Shown: one piece after another, positions 1 to 11,247 of the stretch | Layout of the letters: the number at the start of each line of letters is the position of its first letter | How positions within the stretch are numbered: position 1 is the stretch's first letter | Origin: Leptobrachium leishanense | Taxonomy: Eukaryota; Chordata; Amphibia; Anura; Megophryidae | Direction: 5' to 3' | Assembly: GCA_009667805.1 (NCBI GenBank) | Contig: CM019064.1 | Coordinates: 80,578,675-80,642,674 of the forward strand | Length of the DNA stretch: 64,000 nt | Translations under genes and position numbers: made by a program | Notes under the pieces: model-generated | The model's database searches: none | The model's input: the letters and a program-made list of their open reading frames with translations, nothing else | What the model was told of the DNA's origin: nothing

Positions 1-1092
1 CTTCAACGGAAAACGCACGGCCGGTTGGAACTTTATCTGATTTCTCATACCAGATACCTTGGCCAATAGGACTCCATTACCTTATCCAGGAACACTTACT
101 GCACTTTTTTGCACTTGAAGCATTCGCACTTATGTGTTTTCGATTGCACTTGCACTTTATGTGATACTACAATTGCACAACCTACGGGTGCTCCCTTTTT
201 TAATTGTTTTAATACGTAATTCTGGATTTGCACATTATGTGATTTTAGGCCGTTCCTTGAATTGTTTTTACTCGTTCTACTGTTTTTTATCCCTTTTTTA
301 TGCAATTTCATGCATTTGCACACATGTGACTTAGGCCGCTCTTTTGTGTTTTAAACACATGCACTAACGCATGTATTAACAGCCTAGCTGCAAAGTGACC
401 ACCGTGTACTCTGATCTTCACGGCAGCACCCTAGTGGTCTTTTCTGACCGTGCACCCACTCTAGGCCAGCGACTACACAGTATTCTAGGCCTACCCGAAA
501 CTGTGTCCACCTACACACGAATAATCACTCTTCCCAAAGATTGCGCCACTAGGATCTCCCCCCTTCTCCACTGTATCCTTCACACATTTCAGTCGAGGTT
601 TTGTGTACAAATCCCAGTAGGCTGCATAAACACCAATACACTCATCCAACAACACTAGCGCCTCCGCTGTACTCCCCCCCCACCCATCACAAACCTACAT
701 GTTGCTGGCTAAAAAATGGCCTTTTCGGTAGTTTTTCCGGACAATTTTTAGAATTTTTTTTGAATATTGGCTCAGACCGGGTTGAAATTTTTTATTTTCA
801 ACAAAAAAAAAAAGTATTGGCAGCAGATTTTTTTTCTAGAAAAAGGTCCAACAGAATTAAATCAAGCCCTCAGACCCTAGTCCTAATCTTGACATAACTT
901 GACAATTATTTTATGCTTCCAAGACGTAATCATGTATCGCTCCAACAACTGACGTAGAAACCTTACATTTTCTGGTTTTGTGTAGAAAATTGCCACCTTT
1001 ATCCAGTACACACATCCGAAAACAAATGAAAAAAGAGCATTTTATTGATGTATTAGTCCTGTGCCAGACGCACTATATCATCAGTATTATTA
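1..1092. other. Unassigned region, no gene seen
   Basis: I recognise no coding gene. Positions 105-330 repeat short phrases built on GCACTT and ATGTGAT at irregular spacing, which looks like decayed repeat or LINE/LTR tail sequence. The short open frames on both strands have no family resemblance and overlap each other. Confidence 0.4.
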
Positions 1093-1096
1093 TTAA

Positions 1097-1169
1097 CCCC
1101 TTGAGGACCAATGACGTAACCGTTTCGTCATAAATCCATTGGCTTTAAAGACCCTTAGTCATTAAGGGG
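1097..1169. mobile_element. Short TTAA-flanked MITE
   Basis: A 73-bp segment is flanked on both sides by TTAA (1093-1096 and 1170-1173). Its ends are inverted repeats starting CCCCTT. This structure fits TTAA-targeting superfamilies (piggyBac or Kolobok). It has no coding capacity. Confidence 0.6.
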
Positions 1170-1173
1170 TTAA

Positions 1174-1650
1174 AGGGTCAGGAAAAGGAACCTTGATGTG
1201 GCATTAATTTCCACTCAAAAAAAAAGAACATGTGACAATCGCTTACAAAAATAATTGTAATGATTTCACCAGAACGTGCTGCGGAAAATACAGAGTTTCC
1301 AAGCCGTGGTTAGCCAAAACGTTCTTTGCGCTTCACACAGCGGTTCTGGCTCAGACTTAATGTCAGCGAACAGAAACTAAGAATATTTACAAAAAGGATC
1401 CCTTCCAGCCCTATACAAAGGATTCAGCTGGCAGGTACACGCGAATTATGATTGAGCAAGACATATGGCACACATCAAAGGCTCAGTTCTGTCAAACATG
1501 GCGTGCCAAGCCTATCCGTAATCGCTTTATATTGACATTATACTGTATGTGATAGCATCTTTCTAGCGCTGATGGAATGTGTGATTTTTGGAACAGGAGG
1601 CTAAAGATTAGTAAGAAATATTCTAGCCGTAAAATACATTTTAAATAGAG
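1174..1650. other. Non-coding, nothing recognised
   Basis: No open frame, tandem repeat or terminal repeat that I can support. Confidence 0.4.
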
Positions 1651-2484
1651 AAAAAAGAAGAAAAGTAGGCTGCAAGGGTGTCTGGAGGCAGGCTTAGTTT
1701 ATTATGGCGATCTCTGGGTTAGACTGCATCGTTTCGACTCTGCATCGTTTCGACTCTCTGCATCGTTTCGACTCTCTGCATCGTTTCGACTCTCTGCATC
1801 GTTTCGACTCTCTGCATCGTTTCGACTCTCTGCATCGTTTCGACTCTCTGCATCTTTTCGACTCTCTGCATCTTTTCGACTCTCTGCATCTTTTCGACTC
1901 TCTGCATCTTTTCGACTCTCTGCATCTTTTCGACTCTCTGCATCTTTTCGACTCTCTGCATCTTTTCGACTCTCTGCATCTTTTCGACTCTCTGCATCTT
2001 TTCGGCTCTTTGCATCGTTTTGACTCTGCATCGTTTCGGCAATCTGCATCGTTTCCACTCTGCATCGTTTCGACTCTCTGCATCTTTTCGACTCTCTGCA
2101 TCTTTTCGGCTCTTTGCATCGTTTTGACTCTGCATCGTTTCGGCAATCTGCATCGTTTCCACTCTGCATCGTTTCGAATCTGCATCGTTTCGACTCTGGA
2201 TCGTTTCGACTCTGCATCGATTCGGCTCTCTGCATCGATTCGGCTCTCTGCATCGATTCGGCTCTCTGCATCGATTCGGCTCTCTGCATCGATTCGGCTC
2301 TCTGCATCGATTCGGCTCTCTGCATCGATTCGGCTCTCTGCATCGATTCGGCTCTCTGCATCGATTCGGCTCTCTGCATCGTTTCGACTCTCTACATTGT
2401 TTAGACTCTCTGCATGATTAAGGTTGCCATAATAAACTAAGCCTGCCTTCCAACACCGTTGCAGCCTACTTTTCTTCTTTTTTC
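1651..2484. mobile_element. Inverted-repeat element enclosing an 18-bp minisatellite
   Basis: Left arm 1651-1709 and right arm 2422-2484 are long, near-matching inverted repeats; both contain AGTAGGCTGCAA and GGCTTAGTTTATTATGGC in the arm sense. The tandem array fills the space between. The arms look like the terminal repeats of a MITE-type DNA element. I could not define a clear target duplication, so the exact ends are uncertain. Confidence 0.6.
1724..2417. repeat. 18-bp tandem array, about 38 units
   Basis: The unit is TCTGCATCGTTTCGACTC with three sequence classes in blocks: ...CGTTTCGAC, ...CTTTTCGAC and ...CGATTCGGC. A composite block of shortened units at about 2000-2165 is itself duplicated. 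Because 18 is a multiple of three, frames on both strands stay open; the resulting repetitive peptides are not genes. The blockwise variants indicate local expansion by slippage or unequal exchange. Confidence 0.95.
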
Positions 2485-2621
2485 CTTGGTGTGGAGGTAT
2501 CAGCGTACCTGTTAAGGTCGAACTCGGGAGGAAGAGTCCGAGATTTTAGGGTTCTCTTGTGGCGGTGTGTCCTGTTTGTATATTTAAATTTTAAATATAA
2601 GCAGTAGCGCATCATTTAAAA

Positions 2622-2766
2622 CAGGGATCTCAAACTCTGCCCCCTCCCCCGGATGTTTGGCGCCTGCAATTCCCAGATTTCCTTGAATGCACTAGATGGC
2701 CAGAGGATCACAGGAGCTGTAGTTATGAAATCTCGGGGGAGGGGGGGTCAGAGTTTGAGATCTCTG
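2622..2766. mobile_element. hAT-type MITE
   Basis: The ends CAGGGATCTCAAACTCTG and CAGAGTTTGAGATCTCTG are perfect inverted repeats. The 8-bp flanks ATTTAAAA (2614-2621) and ATCTAAAA (2767-2774) match at 7 of 8 positions, as expected for an aged hAT target duplication. A degraded relative lies at about 47785-47938. Confidence 0.8.
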
Positions 2767-2837
2767 ATCTAAAACTTTGAAATCTAAAAAATAAAAAATT
2801 ATCTGGAAGAAAATCTAATTTTAGAAGAGAGGAGTAA

Positions 2838-3745
2838 GGCCATGAGTGGAGGTCCCTTCATTCTGACGCCCGTCTGGCCACCTCGCTGAGCGCAGTTAGT
2901 GCACTCAGCGCTGCAAGGCTGTGGAGGATCGTGCTTTGCAGCCCTGTAGAACAAGGCTACAGCGTGAGGCCGGTCCCGTCAAAATGCTGCGACAGCGTCG
3001 GAAGGCACGTCAGCAGGGCCGCTATCAGGGCATTATGGCCCATGTATCAGTAAGGGGACTGGGGGGGTCCGCCGCTGGCAACTATGTATACTGTAGGCCA
3101 CAGGCCTCGGAGGTACTGTGGCCTACCTGGGCCCAGTCGCCGGCTAGCAGGGACTCCAAGATAGCAGCCGGCCCCCTCTGATGTCAGAGAGGGCGCCCCA
3201 GACGTCTGCAGCCCATGCTCCACCCGACTCCTGGTTGACTCAAGGGGGTTTAGCTTCCTCCTGTGTGCTTTGCAGCGCTGGGAGGAAGTGATCATATAAT
3301 GTCACTTCCTCCCAGCGCTCCATGTGATGCACGTGGAGGAGAGCACCGGCAGGGGCTCCCAGGATCAAGGGAGGTAATTAAACAGAGGAGGGGGACAAAA
3401 CGTGATGAAATTGGAGGGGTTTGTGTGAAAACAGAGGGGGGGGGTAAATGAAACCAGAGGAGGTGGGGATTGAATGATATTAAACCAGAGGAGGGGGGGG
3501 GATTAAATGAACATGAGAACTAAGAGTGGGGTGAAATGGACTAAAAAGGGAGGTGGGGAGATGGACATGATTAAGGAGAGACCCCCCCTGCCTTTACCAT
3601 TATAAGTCTATTGCTGTGGATCCTGTGTACATTCATGCTCATTGCATGGGGGGGCATTCTGAGGGTCTGTAAGGGGCCCCAAAATTTCTGATGGCTGGCC
3701 TGCACGTCAGTACAGGGCGCGCAGTGCGCTCGTCTGAAACTGGCC
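2838..3745. mobile_element. Harbinger-type non-autonomous element
   Basis: Flanked by TAA on both sides (2835-2837, 3746-3748). The right end carries the GCGCTCGTCTGA motif shared with the other Harbinger-like elements of the window; the left end is diverged. Inside is a hairpin at about 3273-3318 with arms of about 17 bp (GCGCTGGGAGGAAGTGA). G-rich degenerate repeats occupy 3370-3570. No coding capacity is evident. Confidence 0.6.
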
Positions 3746-3748
3746 TAA

Positions 3749-4400
3749 GGAGGAAAAGATGCAGTTGAGCAGTTAGACCTATTGTAACCTGCAACCTCAT
3801 TGTGTGCAGTGTCCTAAATGATGTGTCTCATTCAACATGTACATTTTCAAAGCTAAGTCTATACGGGTAGGGCACCCATAATCTGGAATTCCTATTCCTG
3901 GAATACTCAGAAAATGGGAATTTTCAGAGCCTCCTGGAGTTTCGTAATACACACCTTCCTGACGCTCTGGACGAGCGCTGCCGCTTGGGAATGCTCTCTG
4001 ATCAATGCAGCAGACCGCGGCACTTGCCGGGAGTATCTGGGGATGTGGGTGTCCCACTGACTCAAAGCATCATGTCCGCAGAGTAACCCTGCGCACGCAC
4101 TGGTGACTGCAGCAGGAAGAGGATCGCGGATCACCTCAGAAATTGGATTGTCCCAGATTCTGAAATCCAGGTGGATACAGAATGCTTGGGGTCCCGAGCA
4201 TTCAGAATAAGGGGTGCTCCACCTGTATTTGGAAACCCAGTAAGTGGACCCACAACTGGTTGGGTTGTAGGATTAAAGTGCACCGGTTATGTCCAAGACA
4301 TGTTGGGCTGATTTGATAGGGCTCTGCATTAAGGGCTTCATGGTCCTGGAGCTGAAGATTTTGGTGCATCTTGGCCCATTCCTCCATTTTGCCCTTGTCG
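3749..4400. other. Non-coding, nothing recognised
   Basis: Unique-looking sequence with short overlapping open frames only; none resembles a known protein. Confidence 0.4.
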
Positions 4401-4489
4401 TTTCATCCCTTAACCCCTTCTGTTTTCCAACATTAGTAGTCCTGTCCTTAGTTTAAGGCACCTTCAATTTGAAATGTGTGTGGGTAACT

Positions 4490-5003
4490 TCCCCAATATC
4501 ACCTCCAGTGGTCTTCATATCGCCTTTTATGCTTACGACACCTATTTCATTCATAGTAACTGCCTTATCTACTCTCCAGAGATCATAGCTCCAGTTTCTA
4601 AAGCCTCATTTATTATCTCCTAATATCCGCTGCCCACCTCCAAGACGTCTCCCGAGCTGCCCCCCTTTCTGTGGAACTTTCTTCCCTGCAATATTCGTCT
4701 CTCTCCGGCTCTAGTCCTTCAAGAAGTCTCTGAAACCACATTACTTTAGGAGAAGCTTATCAGCTCACTCCCTAATCCCTCACTGTACATTTTTTGCTCC
4801 ATCTTCACATTCAGCCCTCACGCACTTCAGGTCCTCTATTTATCCTCACTTAGTGTGTCACCCCTCTCCTCTTAGAGTGTAAGCTCTTGAGCAGGGTCCT
4901 CTCCTACTGTTCTGTGCGTTTAACTTGTATGTATATTTGTTATTCAGTCTCACCAATTGTACAACGCCATGGAATTTGTTAGCGCTTTATAAATACTTGT
5001 GAC
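4490..5003 (+). mobile_element. L2-type LINE 3' end, decayed
   Basis: The tail matches the characteristic frog/fish L2 3' region: a phrase reading AGAGTGTAAGCTCTTGAGCA, then TTTGTTAGCGCTTTATAAAT at the end. Upstream translation gives a broken version of the L2 C-terminus and a YAYD where the RT box YADD would be. It appears internally deleted and has several stops. Confidence 0.65.
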
Positions 5004-5560
5004 TGTATCTCATTTGATTCCACATTTTTGGTAGATCATGCTTCTAGTTTATCCATAGATCTTATGCCCGCTGTGCCATACATTACTTCAGCTCTACCAG
5101 GAACCTCTACATTTTTATGCACACTGATGTCATTGTGACACATTTTTAAAGCCGCAAGAAATCTCATATTGTGGATTTTATACCTTGGGTGATACAGCCC
5201 TGAAAAAAAATAATATTACAACACAAGCAGATGCTCGAAATATCAAATTAGGTGCATTTTTCAAAATACTTTTTATTTTTCCAGAAGGTATTTCAGCACG
5301 AGGGATTAAAAAGGATTAAAGGTATTAAAATCCTAGAACGGGTATTTACAGCTGAGCTGTACAGAGTCCTATAGATGCCAGCTTAACTTGTTTAAAGGAA
5401 CATTCAGTCTTTTCAAGATGAGATGTGCTTACATTATGACACGTATCGCAGAAATACCTCATGGCAGAGAGCAGAGGATGAAATCTGTGACGCTCTCACC
5501 ATGGTGTGCAATGAGCACCCATTCTTTTGCCATTATATAAACCCCTATTGCATTATTATT
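5004..5560. other. Non-coding, nothing recognised
   Basis: AT-rich sequence with no supported feature. Confidence 0.4.
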
Positions 5561-5730
5561 ATTAGTCTTTATTTATAAAGTGCCAGCATATTCCGCAGCG
5601 CTGTACAATGGGCACAGTATAGACAGGGTTACAATACATTGAACAACATTTTGACAAACCAGTACAGGAGGAAACGAGGGCCCTATTCCCGTGGGAATTT
5701 ACAGTCTAGAAGGGTTGATGGTGGAAACAG
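5561..5730 (-). mobile_element. L2-type LINE 3' tail (reverse strand)
   Basis: On the reverse strand this reads as the same 3' tail that ends the intronic LINE at about 61090-61246, including the CGGAATATGCTGGCACTTTA type ending and the (ATA)n tail seen here as TTATTATTATTA. Only the tail is present, a usual outcome of 5' truncation. Confidence 0.75.
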
Positions 5731-5737
5731 GTGGAGA

Positions 5738-6143
5738 GGACTGCAAGGTAAGAGTGATGGACTGCAAGGTGAGAGTGATGGACTGCAAGGTGAGAGTGAT
5801 GGACTGCAAGGTAAGTGTGATGGACTGCAAGGTAAGTGTGATGGACTGCAAGGTAAGTGTGATGGACTGCAAGGTGAGAGTGATGGACTGCAAGGTGAGA
5901 GTGATGGACTGCAAGGTAAGTGTGATGGACTGCAAGGTAAGTGTGATGGACTGCAAGGTGAGAGTGATGGACTGCAAGGTAAGTGTGATGGACTGCAAGG
6001 TGAGAGTGATGGACTGCAAGGTAAGTGTGATGGACTGCAAGGTAAGTGTGATGGACTGCAAGGTGAGAGTGATGGACTGCAAGGTAAGAGTGATGGACTG
6101 CAAGGTGAGAGTGATGGACTGCAAGGTGAGAGTGATGGACTGG
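5738..6143 (+). repeat. 21-bp tandem array, 19 units, each with a splice-donor-like core
   Basis: The unit is GGACTGCAAGGTRAGWGTGAT. Nineteen units run head to tail in three variants: nine with GGTGAGAGT, eight with GGTAAGTGT and two with GGTAAGAGT. Each contains AAG/GTRAG, so the eight GTAAGTGT units fit the 5' splice-site consensus very well. The period is a multiple of three, so several frames are open; no gene is implied. It directly abuts the LINE tail. Confidence 0.95.
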
Positions 6144-6648
6144 TTGCGTCAGTGAGTCGAGTGGTAGGCTTCCCTAAATAGGAATGTTTTAAGGGGCCGT
6201 GTGAAGTATTGGGGATTATTATTTTTTTCTTTTCTTAGGAAACATCCACTATATGGTTAAAAATAAAAAATGCTACTTGTCTTAGGCATGCTCGGGGGGT
6301 GTGCCCAGTCACACCCCAATGTTGGGTGAATAGGTCCTCTTTTAGCTCCTACACTGATGTTTTAGACGTCCCTGATATGATTCATGGGGAATAGAATACA
6401 AACAGACTGTATCTCTGATTACATGCTTGTTATTTCCAATGAAAAATGTGCATTTTCTAAACATAAGTTTTTAGTTAATGTTCCATGGGTGCACACCCTA
6501 ATGTAACCGGCTCCGCACGCCAACTGTATTTGTATTGAAGTCTACAGAGAGCATGCCTAATTTTGCAATATCCATGGTTGTTTTGTGCCACCGGTCTGTA
6601 CAGCCACCATGAAACCACGGGGCAGAGTTTAAATAGGTGACTGTAGGG

Positions 6649-7255
6649 TGTGACAGAAGCCTCTACCACCTTTTGAGGGACTTGGATTCCAGGTAACTGA
6701 GACTGGCTGGCGTGGGCACTCACAGCATTTCCCGCGCTAAATATAGACTTTGGGTCCTATGGAGAAGAGCGGATGCCAGCTTCATGCTCACAGACTATGG
6801 GTGATTATGGCAAGGACTATCCATGCAGTATTTGGGCATTGCCATGCTGTTTGTGATTTGTTTTAAAGCATGTTTCTGTGGTGCAGTTCCAAGAGTTGTT
6901 TGTTTGTATTAGTTTGGGATTGATTGTGCTGGACAGATAGTCCTATCACTGGGAGGAGTGGGGTGTTCTAGACCCCTCCCAGATAACAAGCATACACTGT
7001 GCAAACTGTATTAACATTCTGTCTGGAAAATAAAGCCATTCATTCCTGCTTTTATAAAGGATCGAGTCTCCCTGGTCGTGTGTGGGGAATCTTGGCTTCA
7101 CTGGGGAATCTCTCTAATGTCAGGGCTACAAGTTGGGTAGTCCAGAAGGCGACTGCGGGTCACCTGGATGGTTCTGGGACAGAGAAGGGACTGACGAATA
7201 ATGGACCGGTTCTGGTCCTGGAAATTTGGACAGAACCCCGTGCGTTCCCGTTACA
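6649..7255 (+). mobile_element. Solo LTR (TGTGAC...GTTACA family)
   Basis: A 607-bp unit starts TGTGACAG, ends CGTTACA and is flanked by a perfect 5-bp duplication TAGGG (6644-6648 and 7256-7260). A polyadenylation signal AATAAA lies at about 7030, fitting the R region of an LTR in + orientation. No internal retroelement sequence adjoins, so it is a solo LTR. Its ends match those of the 587-bp unit at 46860-47446. Confidence 0.8.
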
Positions 7256-7257
7256 TA

Positions 7258-7500
7258 GGGGATATTCTCAAAGCACCAGTGTTTGCCAGGTGTTGCAAAA
7301 ACAGGTGAAAATCCCCAGTATTTCAGCACCAACAAACGCTAAGATTTTATAACCTTGAAATCCAAAGAGCCACTGGAGGTTTTACCTGTTGCTCCCTGGA
7401 TTTTAGTTTTGTGAAATGCTGGTGTTTGTCAGTACTGCAATACTGGCGATTTGCAATGGTATTTAAAATACTGACAAACACTGGTGCTTTCTGAATAACC
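7258..7500. mobile_element. Hairpin MITE, GCACCAGTGTTTG type
   Basis: Inverted arms start near ATTCTCAAAGCACCAGTG and end near CACTGGTGCTTTCTGAATAA. A partial relative lies at about 30007-30070. The left end overlaps the target duplication of the neighbouring LTR, so that LTR probably landed at the element's edge. Confidence 0.5.
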
Positions 7501-7573
7501 CTTGTAAGTGTCAAAAGTGATGTGGGCTGTATTCCAACCCTGGTGTAAATGTAACCATAACTCCATATACCAG

Positions 7574-8668
7574 TGTAGCGCTCACCCCCGGAGGAGCCGC
7601 TGAATAAACCTCGGGATAGTCTCACCGCACTAGGAAATAACTATACACCAGCACTGTTGTGGATTTTTCTATATTATATTCTTTGCTGATCCCAATAAAG
7701 CAGCATATATTACGCATATACGGTATTTGAGTAACAAGAATTCGTAACGTGGAAAAACACGCGCCGGTAAAAGAAACCGGTTAACCCCCTCAGTTCTGGA
7801 GTGTAAGTCCCGTGAAAAATAGCTCAAAAATATATGTGTGTTGTCTAGGGTACCCGGGTACTGTGTTCAACTGGCCAGTGAATGAAACAAAAACAATCTT
7901 CGACTAGTCACCGTTGGGGCCCTTAAAGAAACAATAAACAAGTGCGCAATGTTCTGCGTTTTCACCAGGCCGAAGCATTCTCACCCATCCTATGTAACTA
8001 CTTGTCCTGGACCGATGAACGCTGGAGAAAGGGATCTCTATCAAGAGGATCTGTCCTCGCTGCCACTTGGAACCCGATGCTGTTAACGCCTGCACTCCCG
8101 ATCTGGTTCTCCTCCGCCAGACACGAACACATAGGCCACCAGCACTCCCCTCCGGTTTGCAGCCTCTCCTCACACGATGTCCCTCTTCTCCAAAACCGCA
8201 CTTTGTCAAGAACAGTTCAGCGTAGTACACAGCCGGCCGATGCACACTCTCTCTCCGATCACTGCAACAATGGATGCCGCCGTCTCTCTACGCTCCAACT
8301 CTGCGAGGATCCCAGAAGTGTCACCTGCGACTGTTCTCTCTCACTGCTCGCTCTGTTCTGTCCAACGCTCAGGGAATAGCACGATCTCCAACACGACTGT
8401 AGCAACATCCACACTCCGGCCTGGTTTCAATCCCTAATGGCCCCAGCGTGCGTCCTACGTCTCTTGTGGCTCTGCTCACACTGCCCATGCCTTACACGAG
8501 GCAGCTGATGTCCTTCCTCCTCTTTGTACCACCCACTTCCTGTCCTCACGCAAAGGGTGATGGGAGATGGAATTCATTTTTGTCCAGCATAGTCCACAAT
8601 GTCTCTGTCTCCCTCTAGTGGTATCAACAGTTCATTGCACCAGAGCGCATTTTTAAAGCAGCGCTACA
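7574..8668. mobile_element. Solo LTR-like element, TGTAGCGC family, copy 1
   Basis: A 1095-bp unit begins TGTAGCGCT and ends AGCGCTACA, flanked by a perfect 4-bp duplication CCAG (7570-7573, 8669-8672). It is alignable along most of its length with 11248-12202. TG...CA ends with a 4-bp duplication fit a solo retroviral or gypsy-type LTR, but a TIR DNA element is not excluded. Orientation is unclear. Confidence 0.75.
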
Positions 8669-8672
8669 CCAG

Positions 8673-9905
8673 CGTTACCCATACCTGTCCTCAGGACCCT
8701 CTAAAAGGTCACATTTTAAGGTTTACCTTGGGGAAATGCAGACTGAATCCTACAATCACTGAGCAGCAAATCATATCACCTGTGCTGTGCTTCAGATATC
8801 TGGAAAACCTGACCTGTTAGGGGACCTGAGGGCGGGTTTGGGAAACACCGCCATAGACTATAATGGCTCTAATAAGTTCAGCTCTGATTACGTCTACACT
8901 AGGGTTGGAACACAGCCTGTGGAAAGGTTGGAGGTGATTTAGAGGAAGCTACACAATCAAATTTTAAAATGAAGGTGTCCTGACAAAGGACAGCAATACT
9001 AATGTTGGGAAATACTTGAAGTTGAGGGATGAAGCAGAGGAATATAGAGGAGGAAAGTAAAGGCACAGTGGGGTGAAAGGACACGAGCAAAATGGAAATG
9101 GGCTTAACGGATCAGAGTTGCACCAAAATGAAGGATGCTTGGATCTCCCCAGTCGACCAGCTGCCCATTGAGTTTTGATTTTTTTCCATTAATGAACCCA
9201 GGCACGATCAACGACATTTATTGGGGAAAATATGTAACCGTGTAATATCGGCATCCGATTCCAACCTGTGCTTCATCAAATTGAAGACCGTTTCATCATG
9301 TTGCCAATGCCATCTCAAATCAGCCTGTACATGATGTAACTTTGAAATTGAAGCCACCGTCATTGTCACGGTGGTAAGTGCTTGTAGCAGACTCGTTTGA
9401 ACTGTATTTCTTTTCCTCAACAAACACGTTGCGCAAGAATAAAGTCCTATCACAAATTCTGTGAATTTCCTATCACAAATTCTGTGATTTATGCGGAATG
9501 AACATGCGTAAGCTTCCAGCAAAACAAAACTGGTCTAATGGAAAAATTGTTTTGTCACAATCTCCAGCAGAACATTCATTTCTTCTGTCATGGAGTGGAT
9601 CGTGGTTTACTCAAGATTGATTTTAAACAGAAGAAAATAGCAAGAAACTGTACTGTTAGTAAGTTTGAAGGAACACTCATCCCTAAAACCAGGACTAAAT
9701 CCAAAACTGTAACAAAAAAGAAAAAGGGTGACTGTAACAATACACCCTAGGATAGTGATGCTGAACATTTTTGAGCCAGAGTGCTCAAACTGGATCAATA
9801 AAACCAACGAATGTGTCTCAAAGTGCCAATCCTACAATTAAACCTGAATACTAATGATTTATTTTAGAAAAACACTGCATACAGCTCTCTGAGCTCATTA
9901 TGTGC
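8673..9905. other. Non-coding, no supported feature
   Basis: An open frame of 104 codons on the reverse strand at 9208-9522 has no family resemblance. The direct repeat TCCTATCACAAATTCTGTGA occurs twice within 9440-9490. I see nothing else. Confidence 0.35.
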
Positions 9906-9909
9906 TTAA

Positions 9910-10342
9910 CCCCTTCACTACCAAGCGATTTTCCAAAAAAAACATTGTCAAAAACCAGTGTTTTTTTGTCAAATCATTTTTAATTAAATTTTAAAGTAAG
10001 AAATATTTGAGCTTATACCTGTTGTATTTCTTACTATAAATAACCAATTTTTGGCCAATAGATGGCGCCATCTACCGCCAAATTGAGTTAGAGGTTTGAG
10101 CGGCTGGTCTATTTTCTTCTATTCCTCCCTGCATCAGCTGCAGAAAGCCCGATATTTCAGAGGTTTGAGCAGCTGATTTTACAGTTTTAGCTCTTTGGGC
10201 ATTATGCCCACAAGGCTAGAACTTTGGGGGCACCTTCTGCAGCCCAAAAGGAAACAAAATTTGTTAACAGCTAAATTAATTTACTTTGCTTTTGGGCAGG
10301 AGATCAGCATACTGAGATATCTCGATATCGGTAGGGAAGGGG
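9910..10342. mobile_element. TTAA-flanked non-autonomous element
   Basis: Flanked by TTAA (9906-9909, 10343-10346). The ends CCCCTTCACTACC and GGTAGGGAAGGGG are inverted repeats. Internally there are inverted phrases around ATGGCGCCAT (about 10061-10072). This fits piggyBac- or Kolobok-type MITEs; no coding capacity. Confidence 0.75.
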
Positions 10343-10436
10343 TTAAGGCTTAGAAGAAAATACTATACAAGAAGTTTTAATTATACAGTTTTTTTATTGA
10401 AAGAACTTGACCAACACAGCAAGAAATAACAAATAA

Positions 10437-10772
10437 GGCTGCTGTCAAACGAGTGTTTTTCAGAGTGGAAAGAACGTCTGTGAGAGTGGATGTTCCTTCC
10501 ACTCTGACGCCTGGTGGTCACCCTGCTGAGCACAGTTAAAGCGCTCAGCGCTACAAAGGAAGGTCCTCTTATGGAGAATTGCGCTTTGTAGCCCCATCAG
10601 CGTCCATTGTAGCTTTTTGACAGGGAGGGCTTTTTGACGTTCGGTGGCAACACGCTCAATTCGTGCACGCGCTACCACGTGTGGCCCTCTCCTCGATCCA
10701 TCACAAAGCTGTGACGGACGCAGGGAATTGCGGTCACATGGACGCACTCAGTGCCCTCGTGTGACTACAGCC
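10437..10772. mobile_element. Harbinger-type MITE
   Basis: Flanked by TAA on both sides (10434-10436, 10773-10775). Terminal inverted repeats read GGCTGCTGTCAAACGAGTG and CCCTCGTGTGACTACAGCC. Its inner block (CTGTGAGAGTGGATG) is shared with the element at 31098-31262, placing both in one family. Confidence 0.8.
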
Positions 10773-10775
10773 TAA

Positions 10776-11243
10776 GGTGTCGATTTACTAAAAAGGTAAT
10801 TGTGGTGAAGACACGACAGAAAGCGTTACTGGAGGCACCTGCTTCATCTGTAAGTGCAGAGGTTTACATATTTGGTTGATGTCTATTGTAGTAGTAATTT
10901 AGTTGGATCCAGATGAGTGAGATTAATTGGATGTATTCAAACCCCTATATTATTAATTCTTTCTACACTATATATCTTTTGCTATTCCGATCCATGAACT
11001 ATACAGAATATTAGAAGAACTCCAGCAAGTAGCTCTCCAACTGTGGACTATTCTATATGAACTTTTTGTGCCTTGGATAGAGGGTACTATTCTTTGGGTG
11101 TAGAGCGATACTGTCTCTTTATTTTTTGTATTCCTATATTTTCACTTGCGTTTCTACGTTACTTATTGTATTATACGTATGCGCTGGATTGTAACCAGTA
11201 TAGTGGTTAACAAACCAGGGGCCTGATCACAACCTGGACATTA
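10776..11243. other. Non-coding, nothing recognised
   Basis: AT-rich sequence with no supported gene or repeat end. Confidence 0.4.
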
Positions 11244-11247
11244 AAGG

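Noticed and set aside
1694..2417. Long open frames on both strands across the 18-bp array
   Set aside because: They follow from a period divisible by three; the peptides are pure repeats with no start context, domain or composition of a gene.
5639..6181. Possible CRISPR-like array
   Set aside because: The units are directly adjacent with no unique spacers, and the window is eukaryotic. The same holds for the arrays near 1724, 15150 and 41415.
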